The notes under the pieces are model-generated. The model was not told where the DNA came from, did no database searches, and was given only the letters and a program-made list of their open reading frames with translations. A stretch of 64,000 bases of DNA, taken from Arthrobacter saudimassiliensis. Its GTDB lineage: Bacteria > Actinomycetota > Actinomycetes > Actinomycetales > Micrococcaceae. The stretch spans positions 310,001 to 374,000 of the forward strand of contig LN483071.1 of NCBI GenBank assembly GCA_900016675.1. Direction: 5' to 3'. The position numbers were made by a program, and so were the translations under genes. This document shows positions 8,954 through 19,428 of the stretch, piece after piece (the first letter of the stretch is position 1; every line of letters starts with the position of its first letter).

Positions 8954-9802
8954 ATGCGCAAGACCCGTTACGCCGCGGCCGCCATGGCTGCCGCAGCCGC
9001 CCTGACCCTTTCCGCCTGCGGCGGCGACTCCGGCAGCAGTGCCGAGGGCTCCGAGGGGGCCGGCGGCGAGAACATCCGCATCGGCATCAAGTTCGACCAG
9101 CCGGGCCTGGGCTTCGACGAGGGCGGCTCCAAGAGCGGCTTCGACGTCGACGTCGCCACCTACGTGGCCAACGAGCTGGGCTACGGCGAGGACCAGATCG
9201 AGTGGATCGAGACCCCGTCGGCACAGCGCGAGAACATGCTCGAGAACGACCAGGTCGACATGATCTTCGCGACCTACTCGATCACCGACTCCCGCAAGGA
9301 GAAGGTCGCCTTCGCCGGCCCGTACTTCGTTGCCGGCCAGGACCTGCTGGTCCGCGCCGACAACGACGACATCAAGGGCCCCGAGGACCTGGGCGGCAAG
9401 AACCTGTGCTCGGTCACCGGTTCCACCTCCGCCCAGAAGATTGCCGACGTCGTCCCCGGCGTGAACCTCATGGAGCAGCCCTCCTACGCCGAGTGCGTGA
9501 CCGCCATGCAGGGCGGCCAGATCGACGCCGTGACCACGGACGACATCATCCTCGCCGGCCTGGCCTCCACCGCCGCGAACAAGGGCCAGTTCAAGGTCGT
9601 GGGCAACACCTTCTCCGAGGAGAAGTACGGCGTCGGCCTGCAGAAGGAAGGCAGCATCGTCACCTGCGAGGACATCAACGCCGCCATCCAGAAGATGGTC
9701 GACGACGGTGCGTGGGAAGAAGCCATCAAGAAGAACACCGAAGGCGCCGACTACACCTACAACGCCGAAATGAACCCGCCGGCAGCTGACGCCTGCGCCT
9801 AA
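8954..9802 (+). CDS. gluB: Glutamate/polar amino-acid-binding lipoprotein
   Basis: Solute-binding protein (family 3) of the importer. It is secreted and lipid-anchored: a signal peptide of about 20 residues ends in the lipobox LSAC. The mature part has the usual two-lobe motifs: GIKFDQPGLGF, then GFDVDVATYVANELGYG, then the FATYSITDSRKEKVAFAGPY block. At 282 aa it is normal in length. ATG at 8954 is preceded by AAGGAG seven bases upstream. An in-frame codon at 8891 would put 21 unrelated residues before the signal peptide and is rejected. A strong hairpin follows the gene (9836-9869). Confidence 0.94.
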   Translation: MRKTRYAAAAMAAAAALTLSACGGDSGSSAEGSEGAGGENIRIGIKFDQPGLGFDEGGSKSGFDVDVATYVANELGYGEDQIEWIETPSAQRENMLENDQVDMIFATYSITDSRKEKVAFAGPYFVAGQDLLVRADNDDIKGPEDLGGKNLCSVTGSTSAQKIADVVPGVNLMEQPSYAECVTAMQGGQIDAVTTDDIILAGLASTAANKGQFKVVGNTFSEEKYGVGLQKEGSIVTCEDINAAIQKMVDDGAWEEAIKKNTEGADYTYNAEMNPPAADACA

Positions 9803-9835
9803 CTGATACGCCTCCGCCGGGGTTCTCGGCGGCAA

Positions 9836-9869
9836 AGCTCGGGGCAGGGCCGCGGCCCTGCCCCGAGCT
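9836..9869. promoter_or_regulatory. Perfect 34-bp palindrome between gluB and gluC
   Basis: Two 17-base arms are exact reverse complements with no spacer, which in RNA gives a very stable GC-rich hairpin. A smaller inverted repeat (CCGCC/GGCGG, about 9813-9832) precedes it. There is no U-run right after it; the sequence continues CCGCACTTTTATCTC. It sits after the binding-protein gene and 32 bases before gluC. That position suits an mRNA stabiliser or partial terminator that lets the binding protein be made in excess over the permeases. Confidence 0.7.
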
Positions 9870-9901
9870 CCGCACTTTTATCTCTACGGAAGAGGTGACA
9901 T

Positions 9902-10576
9902 ATGGAAGGTTTCCTCGCGCTCTTCGAGAACTACGACGTCGTCGGGGCCTTCTGGGTCAACATCCGCCTGACCTTCTGGGCCGCCCTGTGGTCCCTGCTG
10001 CTCGGCACCGTCCTGGCGCTCATGCGCATTTCCCCAATCGCCAGCCTGCAGTGGTTCGGCGCGGCCTACGTGAACATTTTCCGCAACACCCCGCTGACGA
10101 TCATTATGGTCTTCGGCACCCTGGCCCTGTGGTCGCAGCTTCAGTTCAGCCTCGCACAGGACTTCAACGTCAACTTCTTCCGCCTCGCGGTGCTGTCGCT
10201 GACCATCTATCACGCCGCGTTCGTCTGCGAAGCGATCCGCAGCGGCGTCAACACGGTGCCGCTCGGGCAGGCCGAAGCGGCACGGTCCATCGGCCTCGGG
10301 TTCCTGCCCGCGGCACGCCTGATCATCCTGCCCCAGGCCTTCCGCGGCGCGATCGCCCCGCTGGGCAACGTCCTGATCGCCCTGGCGAAGAACACCACGG
10401 TGGCCGCCACGGCCTCCGTCGCTGAAGCGTCCGGGCTGATGAAGACCATGATCGAGTTCCGGCCGGACCTGATGACGCAGATCTTCCTCACCTTCGCGAT
10501 CGGCTTCGTCATCATCGTGATTCCCATCGGCCTGCTCACCACGTGGGCCTCGAAGAAGCTGGCGGTGGCCCGATGA
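9902..10576 (+). CDS. gluC: Amino-acid ABC transporter permease
   Basis: Inner-membrane permease of the polar amino-acid importer, 224 aa with about five hydrophobic helices. The cytoplasmic coupling loop that contacts the ATPase is AEAARSIGLGFLPAARLIILP (EAA motif with its conserved Gly). The N-terminal part carries the NIFRNTPLTI motif of this permease family. The ATG has AGAGGTGA just upstream. The last four bases overlap the start of gluD. Confidence 0.93.
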   Translation: MEGFLALFENYDVVGAFWVNIRLTFWAALWSLLLGTVLALMRISPIASLQWFGAAYVNIFRNTPLTIIMVFGTLALWSQLQFSLAQDFNVNFFRLAVLSLTIYHAAFVCEAIRSGVNTVPLGQAEAARSIGLGFLPAARLIILPQAFRGAIAPLGNVLIALAKNTTVAATASVAEASGLMKTMIEFRPDLMTQIFLTFAIGFVIIVIPIGLLTTWASKKLAVAR

Positions 10577-11445
10577 GCTCACGTGTCCTGTTCGACGCTC
10601 CGGGCCCGAAGGCCCGGCGGCGGATCCTCATCGGAAACATCGCCGGCGCTCTGTTCGTCCTGGCACTGCTGGCCCTGGTCGTCAACGGGCTGGCCGACAA
10701 GGGCCAGTTCGATGCTGCGAAGTGGACGCCGTTCCTTGAGTGGCGTACCTGGCAGTACTTCATGCTGCCGGGCCTGCTGGACACCCTGAAGGCGGCCGCC
10801 CTGGCGATCGTCACCTCCATCATGTTCGGCCTGCTCTTCGGCCTGGGCCGGCTGTCCGCGTTCAAGCCCGTGGCCTGGATCTGCGGGCTGGTGGTCGAGT
10901 TCTTCCGCGCCGTGCCGGTGCTGCTGATGATGATCTTCTTCTACCAGTTCCTCTCCAAGTCCACTTCGCTGGATTCGGAGTACGTGCCCTTCACCGCCGT
11001 CGTGCTGGCCCTGACGCTCTACAACGGCTCGGTGATCGCCGAGCTCGTACGTTCGGGTGTCTTCGGCCTGCCCAAGGGCCAGCGCGAGGCAGGCCTGGCG
11101 ATCGGCATGACCCGCGGCCAGTCGCTGCGCAGCATCGAAGTGCCGCAGGCGCTGGTGGCCATGCTGCCGGCCCTGCTCAGCCAGTTCGTGGTCATCCTGA
11201 AGGACTCCGCGCTGGGCACCTTCATCGGCTACACCGACCTGCTGGCCTACGCGCGCCGCCTGGCCTCGGGAGAAGGCAACATCCTACCCGCGCTGCTGGT
11301 CACCGCGGCAATCTTCATCCTGCTCAATGCGCTGCTCACCTTTGCGGCCCAGCGGCTCTCCGGGCGCCTCGGCGCCCGCGCCGGCAAGGCCCTGGCCACC
11401 GACGCCGCCGTGGATCCGGAAGGCGTTCCGGCCCCGGCCCGGTAG
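10573..11445 (+). CDS. gluD: Amino-acid ABC transporter permease
   Basis: Second permease of the importer, 290 aa. It has a longer N-terminal cytoplasmic and first-helix region than GluC and an Ala/Pro-rich tail. The family motif EFFRAVPVLLMMIFF and the coupling loop REAGLAIGMTRGQSLRSIEVP are clear. The start is the ATG at 10573, which overlaps the gluC stop (ATGA); the frame is open further upstream but inside gluC. A strong symmetrical terminator follows 15 bases after the stop. Confidence 0.93.
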   Translation: MSSRVLFDAPGPKARRRILIGNIAGALFVLALLALVVNGLADKGQFDAAKWTPFLEWRTWQYFMLPGLLDTLKAAALAIVTSIMFGLLFGLGRLSAFKPVAWICGLVVEFFRAVPVLLMMIFFYQFLSKSTSLDSEYVPFTAVVLALTLYNGSVIAELVRSGVFGLPKGQREAGLAIGMTRGQSLRSIEVPQALVAMLPALLSQFVVILKDSALGTFIGYTDLLAYARRLASGEGNILPALLVTAAIFILLNALLTFAAQRLSGRLGARAGKALATDAAVDPEGVPAPAR

Positions 11446-11459
11446 CCGGATCGACACAG

Positions 11460-11496
11460 AAAGCGGGAGGACAGGCTCAGCCTGTCCTCCCGCTTT
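11460..11496. terminator. Bidirectional terminator, gluD / dapE
   Basis: Perfect 18-base inverted repeat beginning AAAGCGGG and ending CCCGCTTT, with a one-base centre. It lies between the convergent gluD and dapE genes. The A-rich 5' foot and T-rich 3' foot let it serve both strands. Confidence 0.85.
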
Positions 11497-11527
11497 GTGG
11501 TTTCCGGGGTTTCTTGAGGTGCGCCGC

Positions 11528-12616
11528 CTAGCCCAGCCAGGTGCGCAGGGCTGCGTGGCAGGCCCGCACGGCGTCGGCATGCACGTGCTCGTTGTCGGTG
11601 TGCGCCAGCAGCGCGTCACCGGGCCCGAAGTTCACCGCCGGGATGCCCATTTCGCTGAAGCGGGCGACGTCGGTCCATCCGTACTTGGGTTTCGGCTCGG
11701 CGCCCACGGCGGCGACGAAGCTGGCGGCGGCCGGGTGCTGCAGCCCCGGGCGGGCTCCGGACGCGGCGTCGGTGCGCACCAGGTCGAAGCCCTCCAGCAG
11801 GCTGCGCACGTAGGCTTCCGCGGCGTCGATGTCCTTGTCGGGGGCGAAGCGGTAGTTGATCTCCACCGTCGCCGAATCCGGGATGACGTTGCCGGCGGTT
11901 CCGCCGATAATCTTCACCGCGTTCAGGGACTCGCGGTACTCGAGCCCGTCGACGGTGACGGTGGCCGGCTCATGGTCGCGCAGGCGGACCAGGATCTCCG
12001 CAGCGGCGTGGATGGCGTTCTCCCCCATCCAGGCGCGGGCGGAGTGCGCCGCGCGGCCGGTGGTGGTGGCGTGGAAGCGCATGGTCCCGTTGCAGCCGCC
12101 CTCGACGGTCCCGTCGGTCGGTTCGAGCAGGATCGCGAAGTCTGCCTGCAGCAGTTCGGGCCAGCGGCGCGCCAGGCGGCCCAGTCCGCTGAGGGAGGCC
12201 TGGACCTCCTCGTGGTCGTAGAAGACGTAGGTGACGTCGCGGCTGGGCGCGGCCAGCTCGGCGGCGAGCGCCAGCTGCACGGCGACGCCGCCCTTCATGT
12301 CCACCGTGCCGCGGCCGTAGAGCACGTCACCGTCCCACTGTGAAGGAACGGTGCCGCGCGAACCGGGAACGGTGGGCAGCGGCACCGTGTCGAGGTGCCC
12401 GGCCAGCACAACCCGTTCGGCCCGTCCCAGCTCGGTGCGGGCGATGATCGAGTCGCCGTCGCGCACCACGCTCAGGTGCGGCAGGGCACGCAGCGCCGCC
12501 TCGACGGCGTCGGCCACGGCTTTCTCATTGCCGGATACGCTTTCAAGGTCCACCAGCGCAGCGGTCAGCTGGGCGGGGTCGGCGGTCAGGTCGAGGACTG
12601 AAGGTAATGTGGGCAC
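11528..12616 (-). CDS. dapE: Succinyl-diaminopimelate desuccinylase
   Basis: Hydrolyses N-succinyl-LL-2,6-diaminopimelate to LL-diaminopimelate plus succinate in lysine and peptidoglycan synthesis. It is an M20-family dinuclear zinc enzyme of 362 aa. Visible metal-site motifs are [26 protein letters not shown] (catalytic Glu pair) and the final HTDNEHV histidine. The dimerisation insert lies around residues 175-280 ([18 protein letters not shown]). GTG at 12616 is chosen by family length; the frame runs far upstream but only through sequence antisense to dapD. A TACTGT hexamer ends six bases before this GTG, so the transcript may be leaderless. It is divergent from dapD with 33 bp between start codons. 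Confidence 0.94.
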   Translation of the reverse strand: MPTLPSVLDLTADPAQLTAALVDLESVSGNEKAVADAVEAALRALPHLSVVRDGDSIIARTELGRAERVVLAGHLDTVPLPTVPGSRGTVPSQWDGDVLYGRGTVDMKGGVAVQLALAAELAAPSRDVTYVFYDHEEVQASLSGLGRLARRWPELLQADFAILLEPTDGTVEGGCNGTMRFHATTTGRAAHSARAWMGENAIHAAAEILVRLRDHEPATVTVDGLEYRESLNAVKIIGGTAGNVIPDSATVEINYRFAPDKDIDAAEAYVRSLLEGFDLVRTDAASGARPGLQHPAAASFVAAVGAEPKPKYGWTDVARFSEMGIPAVNFGPGDALLAHTDNEHVHADAVRACHAALRTWLG

Positions 12617-12649
12617 CGTCCCACAGTACCGCTCGGTAAAGTGGAGCCC

Positions 12650-13618
12650 ATGACTTTTAGCACCTCTACCGCCTCCCCCTCCCGCACCGCGTCCGGGCTT
12701 GGCCTGGCCACCGTGGCGGCCGACGGCACCGTGCTCGACACCTGGTACCCGCGCCCGGCGCTCGGCGCCCTCGACGTCGACGCTGCTTTCCGCGACGAGC
12801 TGGAGGCCGCTGCCGCGTCCCTCGCGGACGGTATCCGCGGCGTGCACTGCACCGTGGTCGACGCCGAGATCGACCTCGACGCCGCCCCGGCCGACACCTC
12901 CGATGCCTACCTGCGCCTGCACCTTCTCTCGGCCCGCCTCGTCCAGCCCAACACCGTGAACCTCGACGGCATCTTCGCCAAGCTGCCGAACATCGTCTGG
13001 ACCAATTACGGCCCCTGCCTGCCGGAGAGCTTCGATTCCGTCCGCCTGCACCTGCGCTCCCGCGGCCCGGTGACCGTCTACGGCGTGGACAAGTTCCCCC
13101 GCATGGTCGATTACGTGCTGCCCACCGGGGTGCGGATTGCCGACGCCGACCGCGTGCGCCTCGGCGCCCACCTGGCCGAGGGCACCACCGTCATGCATGA
13201 GGGTTTCGTCAACTTCAACGCCGGCACCCTGGGCACCTCCATGGTCGAAGGCCGTATCTCCGCCGGCGTGGTCGTCGGTGACGGCAGCGACGTCGGCGGC
13301 GGCGCCTCCATCATGGGCACCCTCTCCGGCGGCGGCAAGGAAAAGATCCGCATTGGCGAGCGGGTGCTCCTGGGCGCCAACTCCGGGGTCGGAATCAGCA
13401 TCGGCGACGACAGCGTCGTCGAGGCCGGGCTCTATGTGACCGCCGGAACCCGGGTCACCGTCCTGGACCCGGAGGGCGAGCCGCGCACCGTGAAGGCCGT
13501 GGAGCTCTCCGGCGTGCCGAACCTGCTCTTCCGCCGCGACTCCTCCACCGGCACGGTCCAGGCCCTGCCGCGCAACGGGCGCACCGTGGAGCTCAACGCC
13601 GACCTGCACGCCAACTAG
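12650..13618 (+). CDS. dapD: 2,3,4,5-tetrahydropyridine-2,6-dicarboxylate N-succinyltransferase
   Basis: Transfers succinyl from succinyl-CoA to tetrahydrodipicolinate in the succinylase diaminopimelate pathway. It is 322 aa and resembles the actinobacterial DapD type. After an N-terminal alpha/beta domain (to about residue 165), a left-handed beta-helix is seen in the hexapeptide-like repeats from [19 protein letters not shown] through [19 protein letters not shown] to [20 protein letters not shown]. The ATG at 12650 has GGAG five bases upstream, and a TAAAGT hexamer lies seven bases upstream. It pairs with dapE on the other strand; dapC lies 4.5 kb away. Confidence 0.94.
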   Translation: MTFSTSTASPSRTASGLGLATVAADGTVLDTWYPRPALGALDVDAAFRDELEAAAASLADGIRGVHCTVVDAEIDLDAAPADTSDAYLRLHLLSARLVQPNTVNLDGIFAKLPNIVWTNYGPCLPESFDSVRLHLRSRGPVTVYGVDKFPRMVDYVLPTGVRIADADRVRLGAHLAEGTTVMHEGFVNFNAGTLGTSMVEGRISAGVVVGDGSDVGGGASIMGTLSGGGKEKIRIGERVLLGANSGVGISIGDDSVVEAGLYVTAGTRVTVLDPEGEPRTVKAVELSGVPNLLFRRDSSTGTVQALPRNGRTVELNADLHAN

Positions 13619-13639
13619 GCACGGATCCGGGACCGGGGC

Positions 13640-14521
13640 GTGGCCGGCGGGCAGGCAGCGGTGTATCGGCGCCGCCGCCTGCTCGTCGGTGCCCTGGTAT
13701 TGGCGCTGCTGGGCGCCGGCATCTGGGCCCTGGCCTCGCTGGGCGGCGGCCAGGACCGCGCGGCTCCGATACGCCAGCGGTGCACCGCCACGATCGACGG
13801 CGCCGGCTGGTCCTTCTCCCCCGCCCAGACCGAATACGCCGCGTTGATCGCGGCCGTCTCCGTGCAGCGCGGCCTGCCGCCGCGGGCGGCGTCGATCGCC
13901 ATCGCCACCGCCATCCAGGAATCGTCGCTGCGGAACCTGGACTACGGCGACGAGGCCGGCCCCGATTCCCGCGGGCTGTTCCAGCAGCGCCCTTCCAGCG
14001 GCTGGGGCACCCCGGAGCAGGTCATGGATCCCTACTACGCCGCCAACGCGTTCTACAACGCGCTCGTGAAGGTTCCCGGGTACACCGAGCTGCCCATCAC
14101 GGTCGCCGCGCAGGAGGTCCAGCGTTCCGCCTATCCGGACGCGTACGCGGACCACGAGTCCGAGGGCAGGGCCTTCGCGTCCGCCCTGACCGGCCAGTCC
14201 CCCGCCGCGCTAAGCTGCGTGCTCGGCCCGGCCGCCGCCGTCGGGAATCCCGATGCGGTCCTCGATTCAGTGACGGCGGCCTATGGCCCGGTGACCGCCG
14301 AGGTGTTCGGTTCCGTGCTGCTGGTGGAGGCGGAGGGCGCCTTCGGCTGGTCCGTGGCGCAGTGGGCGGTGGCCAACGCCGCGGCCCTGTCCATCGAATC
14401 CGTCTCCTTTGACGGGCAGCAGTGGCGGCGTGGAACCGGCACCTGGGAAGCTGCGGATGCCTCCGCCGCGGAGGTGGCCATTGCGGTGGCGGGGGTCGCC
14501 GCACCCGAGCCCGGGCAGTAG
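13640..14521 (+). CDS. Membrane-anchored protein with lytic-transglycosylase-like fold
   Basis: 293 aa. Arg-rich N-terminus, then one membrane helix (about residues 15-33), and the rest outside the cell. Residues 65-140 read like a lysozyme/transglycosylase-type domain common in actinobacteria: RGLPPRAASIAIATAIQESS, then GDEAGPDSRGLFQQRPSSGWG and MDPYYAANAFYNALVKVPGY. The Glu of AIQESS is in the place of the catalytic acid of soluble transglycosylases. Substrate and activity are not shown. It starts with GTG 21 bases after dapD in the same direction and may be co-transcribed with it. The ribosome-binding site is weak. Confidence 0.7.
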   Translation: MAGGQAAVYRRRRLLVGALVLALLGAGIWALASLGGGQDRAAPIRQRCTATIDGAGWSFSPAQTEYAALIAAVSVQRGLPPRAASIAIATAIQESSLRNLDYGDEAGPDSRGLFQQRPSSGWGTPEQVMDPYYAANAFYNALVKVPGYTELPITVAAQEVQRSAYPDAYADHESEGRAFASALTGQSPAALSCVLGPAAAVGNPDAVLDSVTAAYGPVTAEVFGSVLLVEAEGAFGWSVAQWAVANAAALSIESVSFDGQQWRRGTGTWEAADASAAEVAIAVAGVAAPEPGQ

Positions 14522-14584
14522 CCCCGGCGGCGGCAGGCCCGGCACGGGAGGCCCGACGGCGGCAGGGTCGGTTACGCTGAAACC

Positions 14585-15601
14585 ATGCGAATTCTAGTCA
14601 CCGGCGGCGCCGGGTACATCGGCTCCCACACGACCCTGGCGCTCCTGGAGGCCGGGCACGACGTGACCGTCCTGGACAACCTGGCCAACTCCAGCGAGGA
14701 GTCCCTGCGGCGGGTCCAGGAGCTCTCCGGGCGGTCCCTGGATTTCATCAAGGCCGACCTTCTGGATGAGCAGGCGCTGGAAGCGGCGTTTGCGCAGTCC
14801 CGGCCCGAGGCGGTCATCCACTTCGCGGGGCTGAAGGCCGTGGGCGAGTCGGTCGCCAAGCCGCTCTACTACTACACCAACAACGTGGTCGGCACGCTGA
14901 ACCTGCTGCAGTGCATGGACCGCCACGATGTCCGCACCATCGTCTTCAGCTCCTCCGCCACCGTGTACGGCGCCTCCGAGCAGGTCCCGCTGACCGAGGA
15001 CATGCCCATGGACGCGGTGAACCCCTACGGGCGCACCAAGGAGCAGATCGAGGACATCCTCTCCGACCTTGGCACCGCCGATCCGCGCTGGCGCGTGGCC
15101 CTGCTGCGCTACTTCAACCCGGTGGGCGCCCACGAGTCCGGCCGGATCGGCGAGGACCCCACGGGCGTGCCCAACAACCTGCTGCCGTTCGTCGCGCAGG
15201 TCGCCGTCGGCCGCCGCGAAAAGGTCATGGTCTTCGGCAACGACTACTCCACCCCCGACGGCACCGGCGTGCGCGACTACATCCACGTGGTGGACCTCGC
15301 GGCAGGGCACCTGGCCGCCCTCGACTACGTGAGCGGCCAGGCCGGGGTGTACCGGTGGAACCTGGGCACCGGCAACGGTTCCTCGGTGCTGGAGGTCCTC
15401 GCCGCGTTCTCCAAGGCCGCCGGGCGCGAGGTGCCCTACGAGTTCACCGATCGCCGGCCGGGCGACGCCGCCGTCAGCTACGCCGACGCGACCGCCGCGC
15501 AGCGCGACCTGGGCTGGAGCGCCAAGCACAGCCTCGACGACATGTGCCGCGACCACTGGCGCTGGCAGGAACAGAACCCGCAGGGCTACGCGGGCGCCTA
15601 G
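14585..15601 (+). CDS. galE: UDP-glucose 4-epimerase
   Basis: Interconverts UDP-glucose and UDP-galactose using bound NAD+ (extended short-chain dehydrogenase family), 338 aa. The NAD-binding motif is TGGAGYIGSHT at the very N-terminus. The catalytic Ser is in FSSSATVYG and the Tyr-x3-Lys pair in NPYGRTKEQIE. The C-terminal part ends with the usual DRRPGDAAVSYADATAAQRD segment. It lies alone between the transglycosylase-like gene and a terminator shared with citrate synthase. Probably supplies UDP-galactose for cell-wall glycans. Confidence 0.95.
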   Translation: MRILVTGGAGYIGSHTTLALLEAGHDVTVLDNLANSSEESLRRVQELSGRSLDFIKADLLDEQALEAAFAQSRPEAVIHFAGLKAVGESVAKPLYYYTNNVVGTLNLLQCMDRHDVRTIVFSSSATVYGASEQVPLTEDMPMDAVNPYGRTKEQIEDILSDLGTADPRWRVALLRYFNPVGAHESGRIGEDPTGVPNNLLPFVAQVAVGRREKVMVFGNDYSTPDGTGVRDYIHVVDLAAGHLAALDYVSGQAGVYRWNLGTGNGSSVLEVLAAFSKAAGREVPYEFTDRRPGDAAVSYADATAAQRDLGWSAKHSLDDMCRDHWRWQEQNPQGYAGA

Positions 15602-15669
15602 CCGCCGCCTGCCTGCGGCCGCGTCGCAGGCGGGCCGCCGGCCGGCGTCGCGCATCACCAGCCATAGAT

Positions 15670-15708
15670 ACGGAAGGACCCCCGGACAGTGTCCGGGGGT
15701 CCTTCCGT
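15670..15708. terminator. Bidirectional terminator, galE / gltA
   Basis: Perfect 19-base inverted repeat around a single G, starting ACGGAAGGACC and ending GGTCCTTCCGT, followed by TT. It lies between the convergent galE and citrate synthase genes. Confidence 0.85.
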
Positions 15709-15741
15709 TTGGCGGGCCGGGAACCGGCCGGTGCCGGGCTC

Positions 15742-17034
<1,293 letters not shown>

Positions 17035-17118
17035 TTATGTCTCCTTCTGGAGTGTACGGACCCCTGCCGCTGTTCCCGCTCGGGCGGGCGGCAGACCGGT
17101 TTCCGCTCCAACTGTTTC

Positions 17119-17144
17119 GATAAAACGCTACCTGCTTAGTAGCG
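17119..17144 (-). terminator. Terminator downstream of dapC
   Basis: On the minus strand, CGCTAC, a seven-base loop and GTAGCG are followed by TTTTATCG, a short rho-independent terminator about 50 bases after the dapC stop. It also lies in the gltA upstream region. Confidence 0.65.
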
Positions 17145-17192
17145 CAGGCCACTAATCAGCGGCCGGGTTGTTGTCCAAGCGCAACATGGCGT

Positions 17193-18350
17193 TCAGCTGC
17201 CCGATGCGTTGGTGAGCCGGCGGGCTGCGGCGGCAACGCCGTCGTCGTCCGCGGTGAGGGCGACACGGACATAACCTGCCCCTGCCTCTCCGTAAAAGAC
17301 GCCGGGCCCGGCGACGATGCCCAGCTCGGCGAGCCGCTTGATGGTGGTCCAGGTGTCCTCACCGGCGGTGGCCCACAGGTACAGGCCCGCCTCGGAGTCG
17401 GAGATCCGCAGCCCGAACGCCTCCAGCGCCGGCACCAGGACCTCACGGCGCGCCCGGTACAGATCCTTCTGCGCCTGGACGTGCGCGTCGTCGTCGAGCG
17501 CGGCCCGCATGGCGGCCTGCACGGGCGCCGGGACGATCATTCCGGCGTGCTTGCGGCTGTTGACCAGGGAGGCGATCAGCGCGCCGTCGCCGGCGGTGAA
17601 GGCGGCCCGGTAGCCGGCCAGGTTGGACTGCTTGCTCAGCGAGTAGACCGACAGCAGCAGGGACAGGTCCCCGCCGCTGACCGCGGGTTCCAGCACGCCG
17701 GGGACACGCTGTCCGCCGCGGGCTTCGTCCCATTCGCCCCAGCCGAGTTCTGCGTAGCACTCATCGGAGGCGACGACGGCGCCCTGGGCGCGCGCCGAGT
17801 CCACCAGGGCGCGCAGGGATTCGGTGCTGCGGACCGCCCCGGTCGGGTTGGCGGGCGAGTTGACCCAGACCAGCCGAACCCGGCGGCGGACCGCGGGGTC
17901 GAGCTCGTCCAGGCTGTCGGCCGCGACGGCTTCGGCGCCGGCAAGCCGGGCGCCGATGTCGTAGGTGGGGTAGGCAACGACCGGGCGGACGACGACGTCG
18001 CCCGGGCCAAGCCCCAGCAGCAGCGGCAGCCAGGCGACCAGTTCCTTGGAGCCGACCGTGGGCAGGATGTCCGCCGGATCCAGGTCGGGCGTGCCGCGGC
18101 GTCGGGCGTACCAGCCGGCGATCGACTCGCGGAGCGCCGGCGTGCCGTGCGTGGTCGGGTAGCCGGGCGCGTCGGCGGCGGCGGCTAGCGCCGCCCGGAT
18201 GTGCTCCGGCGTCGGATCCACGGGGGTGCCGATGGAGAGGTTGACCGCCCCGTCGGGGTGCTCTGCGGCCCGCCGGGCATACGGCGCCATGGCCTCCCAG
18301 GGATACTCCGGCAGGTCCAGGCCGAAGCCCGGGGCCTCAGAGGTGCTCAT
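17193..18350 (-). CDS. dapC: Succinyldiaminopimelate transaminase
   Basis: PLP-dependent class I/II aminotransferase that makes N-succinyl-LL-diaminopimelate from its keto precursor, 385 aa. The PLP lysine lies in [17 protein letters not shown]. Asn and Asp contacts lie in [12 protein letters not shown] and [12 protein letters not shown], and the N-terminal [11 protein letters not shown] is as in other actinobacterial DapC proteins. The specific call rests on overlap with the fdxA gene upstream (ATGA), the fixed fdxA-dapC order in actinobacteria, and dapE/dapD nearby. Confidence 0.93.
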   Translation of the reverse strand: MSTSEAPGFGLDLPEYPWEAMAPYARRAAEHPDGAVNLSIGTPVDPTPEHIRAALAAAADAPGYPTTHGTPALRESIAGWYARRRGTPDLDPADILPTVGSKELVAWLPLLLGLGPGDVVVRPVVAYPTYDIGARLAGAEAVAADSLDELDPAVRRRVRLVWVNSPANPTGAVRSTESLRALVDSARAQGAVVASDECYAELGWGEWDEARGGQRVPGVLEPAVSGGDLSLLLSVYSLSKQSNLAGYRAAFTAGDGALIASLVNSRKHAGMIVPAPVQAAMRAALDDDAHVQAQKDLYRARREVLVPALEAFGLRISDSEAGLYLWATAGEDTWTTIKRLAELGIVAGPGVFYGEAGAGYVRVALTADDDGVAAAARRLTNASGS

Positions 18351-18673
18351 GCGTCCTGGTTCTGCGGCGGCAGGACGGCGATGATCGGGTGGTCCTTGTG
18401 CGTGTTGCCGACCTTGGCTGCTCCACCGGGCGAACCCAGGTCATCGAAGAACTCGACGTTGGCCTTGTAGTAGTCGGCCCACTCCTCGGGCACGTCGTCC
18501 TCGTAGTAGATGGCTTCGACGGGGCAGACGGGTTCACAGGCGCCGCAGTCGACGCACTCGTCGGGGTGGATGTAGAGGGAGCGTTCACCCTCGTAGATGC
18601 AGTCGACCGGGCATTCCTCGATACATGCCTTGTCTTTGACATCCACGCATGGCTGCGCAATTACGTACGTCAC
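18347..18673 (-). CDS. fdxA: Seven-iron ferredoxin
   Basis: Small electron carrier, 108 aa, with one 3Fe-4S and one 4Fe-4S cluster. Cluster-binding cysteines are in [12 protein letters not shown] and [16 protein letters not shown]. The N-terminus [15 protein letters not shown] and C-terminal [18 protein letters not shown] are the conserved actinobacterial form. GTG at 18673 is preceded by AAGGCAAGGG and matches the family start; the longer frame to 18718 does not. The stop overlaps the start of dapC. Confidence 0.95.
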   Translation of the reverse strand: MTYVIAQPCVDVKDKACIEECPVDCIYEGERSLYIHPDECVDCGACEPVCPVEAIYYEDDVPEEWADYYKANVEFFDDLGSPGGAAKVGNTHKDHPIIAVLPPQNQDA

Positions 18674-18782
18674 TGCCCTTGCCTTCCTGATCTGCGATCG
18701 CCCGGACGGGGCGTCCATCTCCCACGTTAGTGGTCAGGACCCATTATCTCCCAGCCCGGGCCTGCGGGCGTACCATGGTCCG

Positions 18783-19139
18783 GTGCCTGAGATCCGCGAG
18801 AACCGCCCTGAGCCGGAGGCCAACGACGGCGGTGCCGCGGGTGCCGGGGTCGCCGCGGGCGCCGCGGGCGCCGGGGCCGGCTTCCGCCCGGCTGGCGGAG
18901 GCGTCGCGAGGGAGATGCTGTCCTCGCTCCCCATCGGCACCCGGGTCGTAGTTCGGTACCGCATTGAAGGCGGGTTTACCGATGCCGTCGGGGAGCTGCG
19001 CGACTCGGACGGCCGCACTGTTTCCCTCACGACCCGACGAGGTGTCGCCACTATCGAGCTGTCATCGGTTGCGGCTGCCCGGCGCGTGCCCCCTCCGCTC
19101 CCCCGACGTCGCCCTCGCGCGGAGCCGGAAGGCCACTGA
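18783..19139 (+). CDS. Conserved actinobacterial protein with SH3-like/beta-barrel domain
   Basis: 118 aa. The first 40 residues are Gly/Ala-rich; the rest is LPIGTRVVVRYRIEGGFTDA followed by GELRDSDGRTVSLTTRRG, VATIELSSVAAARRVPP and a basic tail. I recognise this barrel as the one found in front of the GNAT domain in some actinobacterial acetyltransferases, ending in the typical A-A-R-R-V-P-P-P. Here no acetyltransferase domain follows, so it is a stand-alone version; the function is unknown. The start GTG at 18783 is the best of several. It is divergent from fdxA. Confidence 0.6.
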   Translation: MPEIRENRPEPEANDGGAAGAGVAAGAAGAGAGFRPAGGGVAREMLSSLPIGTRVVVRYRIEGGFTDAVGELRDSDGRTVSLTTRRGVATIELSSVAAARRVPPPLPRRRPRAEPEGH

Positions 19140-19428
19140 TTGCCCTGCGGTAGCCCGGTTCGGAGCCCGGCGGTCGCTTAGCCGGCGCAGCCCTGGCGGT
19201 CGCTCCCTTCCGTGCCTGCCGGTCGCAAACCGCCAGTCCCCGATCACCAATCACCAATCACCGACCAGACGCCGCCACCCGGCCGCTGGTCGGCCTCGGT
19301 GATACCACGGCGCCCTCACCTCCCGAGTTCCGGTACGGGTGCGATACGCGTGTTTCTCTGACGCCTACGCGTCCACAGCCTCATTTCTGCCCTTGTGACG
19401 GCGATGTCAGCACCATAGATTCGAACAC
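19140..19428. other. Intergenic region upstream of the HNH gene
   Basis: 289 bases without a convincing gene. It contains a short tandem repeat of the 7-mer ATCACCA near 19240-19262 and presumably the promoter of the HNH gene. Nothing else is recognised. Confidence 0.5.

Noticed and set aside
8048-9835. Long open frame on the minus strand over gluA and gluB
   Set aside because: Both sense genes have full family motifs and ribosome-binding sites; the antisense product is low-complexity.
12617-14155. Upstream extension of the dapE frame to 875 codons
   Set aside because: The added part is antisense to dapD and the transglycosylase-like gene and resembles nothing; dapE length is normal from 12616.
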